From positions 22,360-86,359 of the forward strand of contig JBBDJD010000014.1 in NCBI GenBank assembly GCA_040880025.1: a stretch of 64,000 nt of DNA, in the 5' to 3' direction. The notes under the pieces were generated by a model that did no database searches, had not been told where the DNA came from, and was given only the letters and a program-made list of their open reading frames with translations. Origin of the DNA: RCIO01 sp040880025 (GTDB lineage Bacteria; Pseudomonadota; Alphaproteobacteria; Rhizobiales; Rhizobiaceae). This document shows, piece by piece, positions 33,725 through 42,036 of the stretch (its first letter is position 1; the number at the start of each line of letters is the position of its first letter). The position numbers and the translations under genes were made by a program.

Positions 33725-34699
33725 ATGTCGAGCCGTCACGCGCCCGTCCTCATTGTCGGCTCAGGGCCCGCGGGGTACACGGCGGCCATCTATGCCGCCC
33801 GCGCGATGCTGAAACCGCTTCTGGTTGCCGGCCTGGAACAGGGCGGACAGCTGACCATCACCACCGATGTGGAAAACTATCCGGGCTTCGCGGACCCCAT
33901 TCAGGGGCCGTGGCTGATGGAACAGATGCTCAAGCAGGCCGAGAATGTCGGCACCGAGATCGCCAATGATGTGATCGTCGACGTCAATCTCGACGTTCGC
34001 CCGTTCAGGTTGCGCGGCGATTCCGGCACGGAATACACATGCGATGCCCTGATCGTCGCGACCGGCGCGAAGGCCAAATGGCTCGGACTGCCGTCGGAGC
34101 AGACCTATATGGGCTTCGGCGTTTCGGCCTGCGCGACGTGCGACGGTTTCTTCTACCGGAACAAGGATGTGGTGGTGATTGGCGGCGGCAACACCGCCGT
34201 CGAGGAGGCACTTTATCTGTCGAACCTCGCGCGCCATGTCACGGTTGTTCACCGCCGCGACGAATTCCGCGCCGAACGCATCCTGCAGGAGCGGCTGTTT
34301 TCCAAGGACAACATCACCGTCCTTTGGGACACTGTCGTCGACGAAATAGGCGGCGCGGCAGGCAAGCCGCCCATGCCGCCTTCGGTCAACGCGATCAAGC
34401 TCAAGAATGTCCGCACCGACGAGGTCACCGAAATGCCGATCGATGGTGTATTCGTAGCCATCGGCCATACTCCGGCGGTAGAACTGTTCGAGGGCAAGCT
34501 GAAGCACAAGCCGAACGGCTATTTGTGGACCGCGCCTGATTCCACGCAGACGGACGTGCCGGGCGTCTTCGCGGCCGGCGACGTGACGGACGATATATAC
34601 AGGCAGGCAGTTACGGCAGCCGGTCTCGGCTGCATGGCGGCGCTGGAGGCGGAGCGCTATCTTGCAGCGGCGGAAATGCACAAGGAGGCTGCCGAATAG
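33725..34699 (+). CDS. trxB: Thioredoxin-disulfide reductase
   Basis: The product has 324 residues from ATG 33725 behind AAAGGA. FAD-binding GSGPAGYTAAIYAARA opens the protein, the redox-active pair is in ACATCDGFF (CATC), NADPH-binding GGGNTAVEEALYLSN follows, and the C-terminal FAD motif is GVFAAGDVTD. The enzyme transfers electrons from NADPH to thioredoxin in the cytosol. It is 36 bases before the LysR gene on the same strand, probably one operon. Confidence 0.97.
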   Translation: MSSRHAPVLIVGSGPAGYTAAIYAARAMLKPLLVAGLEQGGQLTITTDVENYPGFADPIQGPWLMEQMLKQAENVGTEIANDVIVDVNLDVRPFRLRGDSGTEYTCDALIVATGAKAKWLGLPSEQTYMGFGVSACATCDGFFYRNKDVVVIGGGNTAVEEALYLSNLARHVTVVHRRDEFRAERILQERLFSKDNITVLWDTVVDEIGGAAGKPPMPPSVNAIKLKNVRTDEVTEMPIDGVFVAIGHTPAVELFEGKLKHKPNGYLWTAPDSTQTDVPGVFAAGDVTDDIYRQAVTAAGLGCMAALEAERYLAAAEMHKEAAE

Positions 34700-34735
34700 G
34701 CGGCTGCAGCCGCCCAAGACAACGAGGGGGCATCA

Positions 34736-35632
34736 ATGTCGGTGGATTGGGACAAGCTGCGTGTATTCCATGCAGCTGCCGAGGCTGGCTCATTTACCCA
34801 TGCGGCCGAAACGCTGCACCTGTCGCAGTCGGCGATATCCAGGCAGGTCAGCGCGCTGGAACAGGAGGTCGGCGTGCCTCTGTTTCACCGCCATGCGCGC
34901 GGGCTGGTGCTGACCGAGCAGGGCGACCTGCTCTACAGGACCGCCCATGAGGTGCTGATGAAGCTGGAGAACGTCACGCTCCAGCTGACGGAAACCAAGG
35001 ATCGCCCGTCCGGTATCCTGAAGGTCAGCACCACGGTGGGGCTGGGATCCGGATGGCTGACGGAACGCGTGCCGGAATTCATCGAACTCTATCCGGACAT
35101 CAATCTTCAGCTGATCCTCGCCAATGAGGAACTGGACCTCACGATGCGGCAGGCCGATTGCGCGATCCGGCTGCGCCAGCCTCAGCAGCCGGACCTGATC
35201 CAGCGCCGGCTGTTCACCGTGCACTTCCATCTGTTTGCGTCACCGGCCTATGTGAACCGGCATGGCAAGCCGAATTCGATCGCCGAACTCGACGACCACC
35301 GGATCGTGACGTTCGGAGAGCAGGTGCCAGGGCATCTGTCGGAAATGAACTGGCTCGAAACCGCTGGGCGTCCCGACGGCCAGAAGCGGGCGGTGTCGCT
35401 GCAGATAAACAATATCCAGTCGATCAAGCTGGCGGTCCAGCGCGGCGCCGGCATCGCAATGCTGCCGGACTATGTCGTGGAGAAGGATGCCGGTCTGGTC
35501 CAACTGCTGCCTGAGACCGAGGTGCCGTCCTTCGACACCTATTTCTGCTACCCCGACGCGATGAAAGGGCAGGCGCGACTCCACGTGTTCCGTGATTTTC
35601 TGATCTCGAAGGCCAGAAGCTGGGCCTATTGA
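34736..35632 (+). CDS. lsrB: LysR family regulator, LsrB/VtlR type
   Basis: The product has 298 residues from ATG 34736. The winged helix DKLRVFHAAAEAGSFTHAAE and TLHLSQSAISRQVSALEQEVG is followed by HRHARGLVLTEQGDLL and a periplasmic-binding-like effector domain. The sequence start and the position behind trxB match LsrB of Sinorhizobium and Agrobacterium (VtlR in Brucella), from memory of those proteins. LsrB/VtlR is needed for host association and activates AbcR-type small RNAs. The AbcR-like RNA directly downstream supports the assignment. Confidence 0.88.
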   Translation: MSVDWDKLRVFHAAAEAGSFTHAAETLHLSQSAISRQVSALEQEVGVPLFHRHARGLVLTEQGDLLYRTAHEVLMKLENVTLQLTETKDRPSGILKVSTTVGLGSGWLTERVPEFIELYPDINLQLILANEELDLTMRQADCAIRLRQPQQPDLIQRRLFTVHFHLFASPAYVNRHGKPNSIAELDDHRIVTFGEQVPGHLSEMNWLETAGRPDGQKRAVSLQINNIQSIKLAVQRGAGIAMLPDYVVEKDAGLVQLLPETEVPSFDTYFCYPDAMKGQARLHVFRDFLISKARSWAY

Positions 35633-35697
35633 ATAGGCAGGACGGGATTTTCCGTTATCCCCATTGCATTTCGGTAGCGCAAATGCCGCCCGCATGT

Positions 35698-35764
35698 ATG
35701 CAAATGACTTGAATTCAAGCACTTAATCGACCCATGCAAATGTGCATGGGTGCAATGCAAAATG
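35698..35764. promoter_or_regulatory. Repeated ATGCAAATG boxes and palindromes upstream of the sRNA promoter
   Basis: ATGCAAATG occurs at 35698-35706 and 35734-35742, and ATGCAAAATG at 35755-35764. A perfect palindrome CTTGAATTCAAG lies at 35708-35719, and CCCATGCA-AATG-TGCATGGG at 35731-35750. All sit within 75 bp upstream of the predicted -35, where an activator such as LsrB would bind. Confidence 0.5.
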
Positions 35765-35769
35765 GGATG

Positions 35770-35799
35770 CTTGTTATTTGAGCGGTGAATGCACATATC
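35770..35799 (+). promoter_or_regulatory. Predicted sigma70-type promoter of AbcR-like sRNA
   Basis: CTTGTT (35770-35775) as -35 and CATATC (35794-35799) as -10 with an 18-base spacer; CTTG-type -35 boxes are usual in rhizobia. The start site would fall near 35806. Confidence 0.5.
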
Positions 35800-35805
35800 T
35801 CAGTC

Positions 35806-35918
35806 ACTCGCGGGTGCGTTCCTCCTCCCATTAGCATCCGTTGAGTGTTCCCCTCTGGAGGTTTTGCCTAACGGCACTCCAATGACTTGCCGGATCTTCG
35901 CGATCCGGCATTTTTTTT
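35806..35918 (+). ncRNA. AbcR-like (alpha-r15 family) trans-acting small RNA
   Basis: About 113 nt from the predicted start to the end of the T-run. It contains CCTCCTCCCATTAGC (35821-35835), the kind of CUCCC anti-Shine-Dalgarno loop that AbcR RNAs use to silence ABC-transporter messages, a second C-rich stretch TTCCCCTCTGG (35848-35858), and a perfect terminator hairpin. The position downstream of lsrB fits my recollection of rhizobial AbcR loci. Length also fits the family. The family call is from memory and needs a covariance-model check. Confidence 0.7.
35888..35918 (+). terminator. Terminator of the AbcR-like sRNA
   Basis: TGCCGGATC (35888-35896) pairs with GATCCGGCA (35902-35910) over a TTCGC loop, followed by eight T. 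Confidence 0.92.
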
Positions 35919-36029
35919 GTCGTTCTCCGGTGAACGCTCAACGCCGAACGGCCGGCGTAACTGTCACATGTAACCCTGCGTAACCTGCAAATTCGCCGGC
36001 TGATGAATTAGCTGTTCATCCATGGCTGC

Positions 36030-36203
36030 GGCGCGAAACACGATGCGTGGGAGATGGGGGCATTTCTCACGGGTCTGCGTTTCGCGCCGCACCCGATTTG
36101 ATCCTCCCGGTCAAGACCAACTTTCCGATGCGGCGGACCTGCCGGTCACTTGATGACCCGGGTTTGCAAAAGGAAGACGCCCGGCAATGCCGGGCGTTTT
36201 TTT
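36030..36203 (+). ncRNA. Candidate second structured RNA
   Basis: GGCGCGAAAC (36030-36039) is perfectly complementary to GTTTCGCGCC (36079-36088), and inner segments add further pairs to a ~59-nt hairpin. A CCTCCC motif follows near 36103. A strong terminator ends the region at 36203: nine-bp stem CGCCCGGCA/TGCCGGGCG at 36178-36196 plus seven T. No gene on this strand can account for the terminator except read-through from the upstream sRNA. Rhizobial AbcR genes are often tandem, so this may be the second copy or an unrelated RNA. No convincing promoter was found. Confidence 0.4.
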
Positions 36204-36221
36204 GTCTGAGATTGCATTTGG

Positions 36222-38270
36222 TCAGGCGGCCTTGCCCTGGGCGTCGAGCACCATGTCAGCCGATCGCCCTGTCAATTCGGCCATGTGATCGAAGCCCGCC
36301 TTGTAGGATGCAACGCCGGCCGTCGCCGAACGCAATTCGATGATGAGATTGCTCATCTCGGCCAGCGGCATCAGCGCCTCGACGACATCCCAGCCGTCCC
36401 AGCCTCCGCGGGCATCGAAGCCCAGGATCTGACCCCGATGCTGAGGCACCAGCGCGGTGACGCGGGCAGTAGCATCGGACGTCGTATAGATCTCGAGCTT
36501 GTAGATCGGCTCCAGCAGCACCGGAGAGCAGGCGGCCATGCCCTCGCGCATGGCGAGCTTGGCCGCCATCTGGAAGGCCATGTCCGATGAGTCCACCGAG
36601 TGGTAGGAGCCGTCGGCCAGATTGACGGCGATATCCACCACGGGGAAGCCCAGCGCGCCGCTCTTCAGATAGTCGCGAACACCGGTCTCGACGGAGGGAA
36701 TATACTGCTTCGGCACCACGCCGCCGGTAATCGTGTCGGTGAACTCGAACCCCGAACCGCGCGGCAGCGGCTTGATGTCGATCACGACATCCCCGAACTG
36801 GCCGTGCCCGCCGGACTGCTTCTTGTGCCTGCCGCGCTGGGTCGTGCCTTTGCGAATGGTTTCGCGATAGGGCACCGAAGGCGGGTAGGACTGGACGGGA
36901 ATCTGGTATTTGCCTTCCAGCCTCTCCACGGCGACGCGCAGATGCATTTCGCCATGTCCCGACAGCACGGTGTCGCCGCTCTCCTGGTTGTGCTGCACGG
37001 TGAGTGACGGGTCCTCCTGGCTGAGTTTCTGTAAGGCTGACGAGAGCTTGACCTCGTCCTTGCGCTCGCGGGGACGCAGTGCGATGGCGAAAACAGGCTG
37101 GGGCGGCGCGAGCTCCGCCAGGTACGTAGCCTTTGCCTTTTCGGCAAACAGCGCCTCGCCGGTGTCGGCGTCATCCAGCTTGCCGAGCGCCACCGTCTCG
37201 CCCTCCGTTGCCGCCGGGACTTTGTTCTGGTCCTTGCCGAGCATCCGGTAGATGCCGGACACCTTGACTGCCTTGCCCGACGCGGTCGTCAGTTCCGAGC
37301 CGTCCTTGATCGTGCCCGACAGCACGCGGGCAATCGAGAGCTTGCCGCCATGCGGCGTGTGGATGGACTTCACGATCTGGGCGGCCGTGGCCGAGCCGTC
37401 GGTCCCGAGCCGCTCACGCGTGGTGGCGACGTCGGGTGCATCGTGGCGGATGGCCTTCAGAAGCCGGAGGACGCCGTTGCCCTTCTCGGCTGAGCCGATC
37501 AGCACCGGAATGAGAGTTCCGTCGCGCAGATCGGCGGAGAGGTCGTCGAAGACCGCGTCCTTCGGCGGCTCGATGTCTTCCAACAACTGCTCCATGAGAT
37601 CGTCATCATGGTCGGCGAGCTTTTCAAGCATCGAAAACCGCGCCTCGATTTCGCGTGCCTTGTCGTCATCCGGGATGGGCTGGATCTCGCTTTCGGCGTG
37701 TTCGCGATAGACGTAGGCGCGCTCCAGAGCCAGGTCGATCGACCCGACAATGATGCTGTCCTTGCGCAACGCGATCTGCCGCAGAAGCAGCGGCTTCGGG
37801 CTCGCGGGCTGAAGCAGCTTCAGCGTGTCGCGGATGCTTGCCTCGCTCTTTTCGATCTTGTTGAGAAACAGCATGCAGGGCACGCCGAGATCGTTGAGCT
37901 GGCGCAGCACGAGTTGCAGTGCGGGGATCTTCTTCTCGTCCGCTTCCGCGACCACGACCGCGACATCCGCCGCGGCCAGCACAGGCTCTGCCTCGAATGC
38001 GAATTCCACCGATCCAGGGCAGTCGATGAAGGTCATCGCCTCGCCCATGAATTCGGTCGAGGCCACCGTGGCGTCGATGCTCATCGCGTGGCTGCGTGCT
38101 TCGGCGGAATGGTCGCCGACAGTCTGGCCCGAAGCGATGGTATTCTGTTTGGGAATGGCGCCGGTGCGCGCCAGAATAGCTTCAAGAAGCGTGGTTTTGC
38201 CGCTCGCGAAGGGACCGACAATGGCAATGCATTTCGGTCCCGTGCATCTTTCTCCTGCGCGTTTTCCCAT
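36222..38270 (-). CDS. Elongation factor G-like GTPase (EF-G2 type)
   Basis: The product has 682 residues from ATG at 38270, with GGGAGAGG six bases upstream. The P-loop is AIVGPFASGKTTLLEAI, G3 is FIDCPGSVEFAFEA and G4 is LFLNKIEK. EF-G domains II-V follow (YPPSVPYRETIRKGTTQRG, SGGHGQFGDVVIDIKPLP, LVPQHRGQILGFDARGGWDG). In canonical EF-G the G3 reads DTPGHVDF; here the catalytic His is Ser, and the switch-I RGITI is absent. It is therefore the paralogous EF-G-like protein, not the translocase partner of rpsL/rpsG/tufA. The role is unknown, possibly ribosome-associated. Confidence 0.9.
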   Translation of the reverse strand: MGKRAGERCTGPKCIAIVGPFASGKTTLLEAILARTGAIPKQNTIASGQTVGDHSAEARSHAMSIDATVASTEFMGEAMTFIDCPGSVEFAFEAEPVLAAADVAVVVAEADEKKIPALQLVLRQLNDLGVPCMLFLNKIEKSEASIRDTLKLLQPASPKPLLLRQIALRKDSIIVGSIDLALERAYVYREHAESEIQPIPDDDKAREIEARFSMLEKLADHDDDLMEQLLEDIEPPKDAVFDDLSADLRDGTLIPVLIGSAEKGNGVLRLLKAIRHDAPDVATTRERLGTDGSATAAQIVKSIHTPHGGKLSIARVLSGTIKDGSELTTASGKAVKVSGIYRMLGKDQNKVPAATEGETVALGKLDDADTGEALFAEKAKATYLAELAPPQPVFAIALRPRERKDEVKLSSALQKLSQEDPSLTVQHNQESGDTVLSGHGEMHLRVAVERLEGKYQIPVQSYPPSVPYRETIRKGTTQRGRHKKQSGGHGQFGDVVIDIKPLPRGSGFEFTDTITGGVVPKQYIPSVETGVRDYLKSGALGFPVVDIAVNLADGSYHSVDSSDMAFQMAAKLAMREGMAACSPVLLEPIYKLEIYTTSDATARVTALVPQHRGQILGFDARGGWDGWDVVEALMPLAEMSNLIIELRSATAGVASYKAGFDHMAELTGRSADMVLDAQGKAA

Positions 38271-38473
38271 GACTGGCCTCTCCCTCATGCGTGTCGCATT
38301 GAGCGGCGGCCGGCCATGCGGCCGTCGCGGGGGGCGCGCGTCTGGGGCGCGCCTTGGCCCGCAATCATCGTCACACGGGTTCGAGGTTTCGGCAAGAGCG
38401 TTGCCAGACGGCGCCAAACGCGCCGCCTGTCACGAGCCCGGACCGTGCCGGGCGGTGTTCGAGGTCTGGCGAC

Positions 38474-39676
38474 CTATCTCAACGAGCCAGTGAAACGCTG
38501 GATGCGGGTGCAGGCTTCCTCCAACAGCTCTTCGGACGTCGCGTAGGAAATGCGGAAATTGGGCCCGAGGCCGAATGCGCTGCCATGGACCACTGCAACG
38601 CCTTCCGCTTCCAGCAACTCGGTGACGAAATCCTCGTCGTTTTCGATGACCTTGCCGGTGGGCCCCTTTTTTCCGATCAGTCCCGCGCAGGAGGGGTAGA
38701 CGTAAAACGCGCCCTCCGGCGTCGGGCAGGTGATGCCGTTTGCCTGGTTGAGCATCGACACGACGAGATCGCGCCTTGCCTGAAAGATCGCCTTGTTCTT
38801 GTGAACAAAGTCCTGCGGCCCGTTGAGCGCCTCCACCGACGCCCACTGGGCAATCGAACACGCGCCGGAAGTCTGCTGGCCCTGGATCATGTCCATAGCC
38901 TTGATCAGCATTAGCGGGCCGGCGGCGTAGCCAATGCGCCAGCCGGTCATCGCGTAAGCCTTGGAAACGCCGTTCATGGTCAGCGTGCGCTCGTAAAGCG
39001 CGGGCTCCACCTCGGCGATCGTGTGAAAGACGAAATCGCCATAGGTCAGGTGCTCGTACATGTCGTCGGTCAGCGTCCAGACATGCGGATGCCTTACCAA
39101 CACGTCTGCCAACCCCTTCAGCTCATCGCGGGTGTAGGCCGCGCCGGAGGGATTGGACGGGGAGTTCATCACCAGCCATTTGGTCTTGGGCGTGATCGCC
39201 GCCTCGAGCACTTCGGGCGTCAGCTTGAACCTGTTTTCGATCGAGGTTTCGGCGAAGACCGGCGTTCCGCCGCAGATATTCACCATCTCGGGGTAACTGA
39301 CCCAGTAGGGGGTGGGTATGACCACCTCGTCGCCGGGGTTCAGCGTCGCCATGAAGGCATTGAACAGCACCTGCTTGCCGCCGGTTGCGACAATTGTCTG
39401 CTCCGGCCTGTAGTCGAGGTTGTTCTCGCGCTTGAACTTGGCGGCGATCGCCTCCCGCAACGGCGGAATGCCGGACACCGGCGGATATTTCGTCTCGCCG
39501 CGGCGGATCGCCTCGATGCCGGCATTCTTCACATTGTCCGGCGTGTCGAAATCAGGCTCACCGGCGCCGAGGCCAATGACGTCACGGCCCTGCGCTTTCA
39601 GTTCGCGCGCTTTCTGCGCGACCGCGATGGTCGCGGATGGCTTCACGCGTGAAAGGGCGTCGGCAAGAAAGGCCAT
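38474..39676 (-). CDS. aatA: Aspartate aminotransferase (class I, PLP-dependent)
   Basis: The product has 400 residues from ATG at 39676. The fold-type I layout is complete: GLGAGEPDFDTPDNVK, YPPVSGIPPLREAIAAKF, NSPSNPSGAAYTRDEL, the PLP-lysine region NGVSKAYAMTGWRIGYAAGP and the C-terminal Arg in PNFRISYAT. It is very similar in plan to rhizobial AatA, which transaminates aspartate and often prephenate-type substrates. Cytosolic. Monocistronic by spacing. Confidence 0.93.
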   Translation of the reverse strand: MAFLADALSRVKPSATIAVAQKARELKAQGRDVIGLGAGEPDFDTPDNVKNAGIEAIRRGETKYPPVSGIPPLREAIAAKFKRENNLDYRPEQTIVATGGKQVLFNAFMATLNPGDEVVIPTPYWVSYPEMVNICGGTPVFAETSIENRFKLTPEVLEAAITPKTKWLVMNSPSNPSGAAYTRDELKGLADVLVRHPHVWTLTDDMYEHLTYGDFVFHTIAEVEPALYERTLTMNGVSKAYAMTGWRIGYAAGPLMLIKAMDMIQGQQTSGACSIAQWASVEALNGPQDFVHKNKAIFQARRDLVVSMLNQANGITCPTPEGAFYVYPSCAGLIGKKGPTGKVIENDEDFVTELLEAEGVAVVHGSAFGLGPNFRISYATSEELLEEACTRIQRFTGSLR

Positions 39677-39725
39677 AGGTCGTGTCTCCGATGGGAATCC
39701 GGTTCCGCAGCCGTCGCGGCTTATT

Positions 39726-40034
39726 AGAGCGCATCTTTCTCAAATGGAAGCAGTTTGATGGCAGGGATTTTTCGTGCCGGCGAGGAAAAACCGCAGGCGC
39801 GATATGAATATCGCGCGAGGATTTTGACGAAGCCCGGCGCGGAAAAGCACGCCAATCCGGTGGCAGCTAACCAATTGATGAAAAACGACAAACTGCAATC
39901 GTTTCAGCTTGGTCTTTCGGCCTCCGGACAGCGTCGCGCGCGGCTGACGGTGCCGGCACCGCGTCGCCCCGCTCTCCTTGCCGTAGCCCGAAATCCCGGC
40001 GCTCAAACGATTCCATTTGAGAAAGATGCGCTCT
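39726..40034. repeat. 309-bp element bounded by perfect 24-bp inverted repeats
   Basis: The sequence 39726-39749 is the exact reverse complement of 40011-40034, and pairing continues imperfectly for about nine more bases inward. An inner palindrome GCGCGATAT-GA-ATATCGCGC lies at 39797-39816. No gene is supported inside. The structure suggests a MITE-like or rhizobial mosaic intergenic element. No clear target duplication is visible at the edges. Confidence 0.7.
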
Positions 40035-40171
40035 GGTCCGATCACATATGCGATCGCAAGCGAAAGCGCGTCCGGAGCGGGTCTGGCCCATGGTTGCAGC
40101 GTTAACTGGCAGTCAATTCATGAATGGGAAAATGTTGCTGCCGGAAATTTGCTTGAATTGGAGAATCCATC

Positions 40172-41113
40172 GTGTCGCGTAGCGTCGCCCTTGCGCATAT
40201 CGTGCGGCAGAGCGACGGCACGTCGAATGGCGTGTGGGGTGTCTTTACGCTCAGATCGGCCTTCCAGCCGATTTTCACCTTCCACGATGGCAGGCTCGAC
40301 ATAACGGCATTCGAAGGATTGCTCAGGCCGTTCCGAAACGACGAAGGCATCGCGCCCGGCGCATTCTTCAACGCCGTGTCGCCGCAAGACAGGTTCCACG
40401 TGGAGACGCTGTCGCGGACGCTGCATCTGTTGAATGCCGGCTTCTGCCTGGACAAGCGGGCGCGCATCTTCGTCAATTTCGACCCTTCGGTTTTCGTTGA
40501 TCGCGAGATTGCGGCCAATGCCCTGCGCGACATGCGGCTGGTGCTGCACGAGGCGGAGATCGTGCCGGAGCGGATCGTCTGCGAGATCACCGAGCAGAAG
40601 ACCTCGTCGGAGGCCGGCCTCAACATGTTCGTGCAGGCGCTGCGCGACCACGGCTTCGCAATCGCCATCGACGACTACGGCGCGGAGGAATCGGGCATCG
40701 AGCGCATCAACGAGCTGCGTCCCGATATCGTGAAATTCGATGCACAGTGGATCACGCATCTGATGCAGTCGGGACCAGGCTTCGCATTGTTGAAGACAAT
40801 GGTCGCGGAGTTCGAGTGGCGCGGCATCACCACCCTGTTCGAAGGCATCGAAGAGCCGTGGCAACTCGATCTGGCCGAAAAGTGCGGAACCTCGATGGTT
40901 CAGGGGTTCGTGCTTGCACGCCCCGAACTGGCGCCGACGGGTTTCGGGAAGTTCAACGTCGGACGCCATGACGCAAATCGCGGTTCCGACGCCGGACATG
41001 CTGTTGCGCCGAACGGTGGACAGGCCCACGCTGAAGAGGATGCGCGGCCAGCGCCCGATCGTCGCCCCGTTCAGCGGCGGACGTTCGGCCAGCGCACCAA
41101 TTGGCCGACATGA
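40172..41113 (+). CDS. EAL-domain cyclic-di-GMP phosphodiesterase
   Basis: The product has 313 residues from GTG 40172 (GGAG eight bases upstream). A stand-alone EAL domain with the catalytic set intact by eye: AFEGLLRP (E-x-L), FVNFDPSVF (Asn), CEITEQ (Glu), AIDDYGAEE (Asp pair), DIVKFDAQW (Lys) and LFEGIEEPWQ (Glu). The last 55 residues are low-complexity. It should hydrolyse c-di-GMP in the cytosol. The stop overlaps the next ATG (ATGA at 41110-41113), so the two products are coupled. Confidence 0.9.
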   Translation: MSRSVALAHIVRQSDGTSNGVWGVFTLRSAFQPIFTFHDGRLDITAFEGLLRPFRNDEGIAPGAFFNAVSPQDRFHVETLSRTLHLLNAGFCLDKRARIFVNFDPSVFVDREIAANALRDMRLVLHEAEIVPERIVCEITEQKTSSEAGLNMFVQALRDHGFAIAIDDYGAEESGIERINELRPDIVKFDAQWITHLMQSGPGFALLKTMVAEFEWRGITTLFEGIEEPWQLDLAEKCGTSMVQGFVLARPELAPTGFGKFNVGRHDANRGSDAGHAVAPNGGQAHAEEDARPAPDRRPVQRRTFGQRTNWPT

Positions 41114-41952
41114 TTGCGTCTGAGGACATCTTCGCGCTCGTAAACGTCGACGAGGTCGGCATACATACGGCCCATGTCGGACCGTTCGTGCTGAAATCCA
41201 CATTCCTGCCGGTTTACGAGAATGAGGGCGACGAGCTGCGCATGGCAGCCCTGGTCGGCGGCGCCCGGTTCCAGCTTGCCGGGCGGGCGGTCGATGCGGC
41301 GGCCGTGGAGCAATTGCCGTCGCAAGAGCGCGAACGCGCCGTCGAGCTCGGCCGCGTGCTTGTGGCGCTCAACCGCGGCAATACAGGTGTCGATGGTCTG
41401 GACGTGATCATGCCGTCGGGCGACGGCGACGAGATGAAGGCCGGTCCGCTCGGGGCTGTGCTCGATGCCGGGTACAGCCAGATTGCCTGCGCCGACTTCG
41501 ATCCGGCAAGGCTGGTCTGTGAATTGCCGTCGGCCGACCGGACAGGATTGGGCAGCCTGGCGCGCAATGCCGCCGAATGCAGGCGCCGGAACGTCGGCGT
41601 GGCTCTGCGCGGTTTTGCCGGAACGCAGGCGGCGATTGAAGCAGTGCGGGCAATTCGCCCGGAGATCGTCGCCATCGATCCCCGCTGGTTCCGGCAGGTG
41701 GCGGCGATGACACAATCGGCGCGGCTGCTTCCGCCGCTCTTCGGGAGCCTGCGCACAATGGGCGCGCAGGTTCATGTCGGCGGTCTCGACAACCCGTCGC
41801 TGGTCAGCGCGGCAATGACGGCGGGGGCGGACCTGCTCAGCGGTTCGGCACTGGCCGGCCCGGTGCTGGCCGGCGCGTTTCTCAAGCCGATGTCGATCTT
41901 GGCGGAGGACTTCCGGCGCGCGGCGGACAATATCGTTCCGCTGTTTGGCTGA
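41110..41952 (+). CDS. Degenerate EAL-like protein coupled to the active EAL protein
   Basis: The product has 280 residues from ATG 41110. It aligns by eye to the preceding EAL protein across RLVCELPSADR, the IRPEIVAIDPRWF segment and the ADLLSGSALAGPVLAG C-terminus. Every catalytic position checked is lost: IDDYG becomes LRGFA, VKFD becomes VAID, and FEGIE becomes VGGLD. It should be inactive as a phosphodiesterase. A c-di-GMP-independent regulatory or partner role is inferred from the coupling. The N-terminal 120 residues resemble no module I can name. Confidence 0.8.
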   Translation: MIASEDIFALVNVDEVGIHTAHVGPFVLKSTFLPVYENEGDELRMAALVGGARFQLAGRAVDAAAVEQLPSQERERAVELGRVLVALNRGNTGVDGLDVIMPSGDGDEMKAGPLGAVLDAGYSQIACADFDPARLVCELPSADRTGLGSLARNAAECRRRNVGVALRGFAGTQAAIEAVRAIRPEIVAIDPRWFRQVAAMTQSARLLPPLFGSLRTMGAQVHVGGLDNPSLVSAAMTAGADLLSGSALAGPVLAGAFLKPMSILAEDFRRAADNIVPLFG

Positions 41953-41964
41953 CAGAGAAGCGCG

Positions 41965-41990
41965 AAAAAAGAGGCCCGGCGAACCGGGCC
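41965..41990 (-). terminator. Leftward terminator of the small gene at 42037
   Basis: GGCCCGG (41973-41979) and CCGGGCC (41984-41990) form a hairpin over CGAA. The T-run is on the minus strand (A run at 41965-41970), so it ends leftward transcription. It may also help stop rightward transcripts of the EAL pair. Confidence 0.8.
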
Positions 41991-42036
41991 TTGAGTTGCG
42001 GGAGAATTCCCGTTGGGAGGTAAAGGGGTTTCGCGG

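Noticed and set aside
39740..40045. 101-codon minus-strand frame inside the inverted-repeat element
   Set aside because: No homology by eye, no ribosome-binding site, and it runs through both inverted arms.
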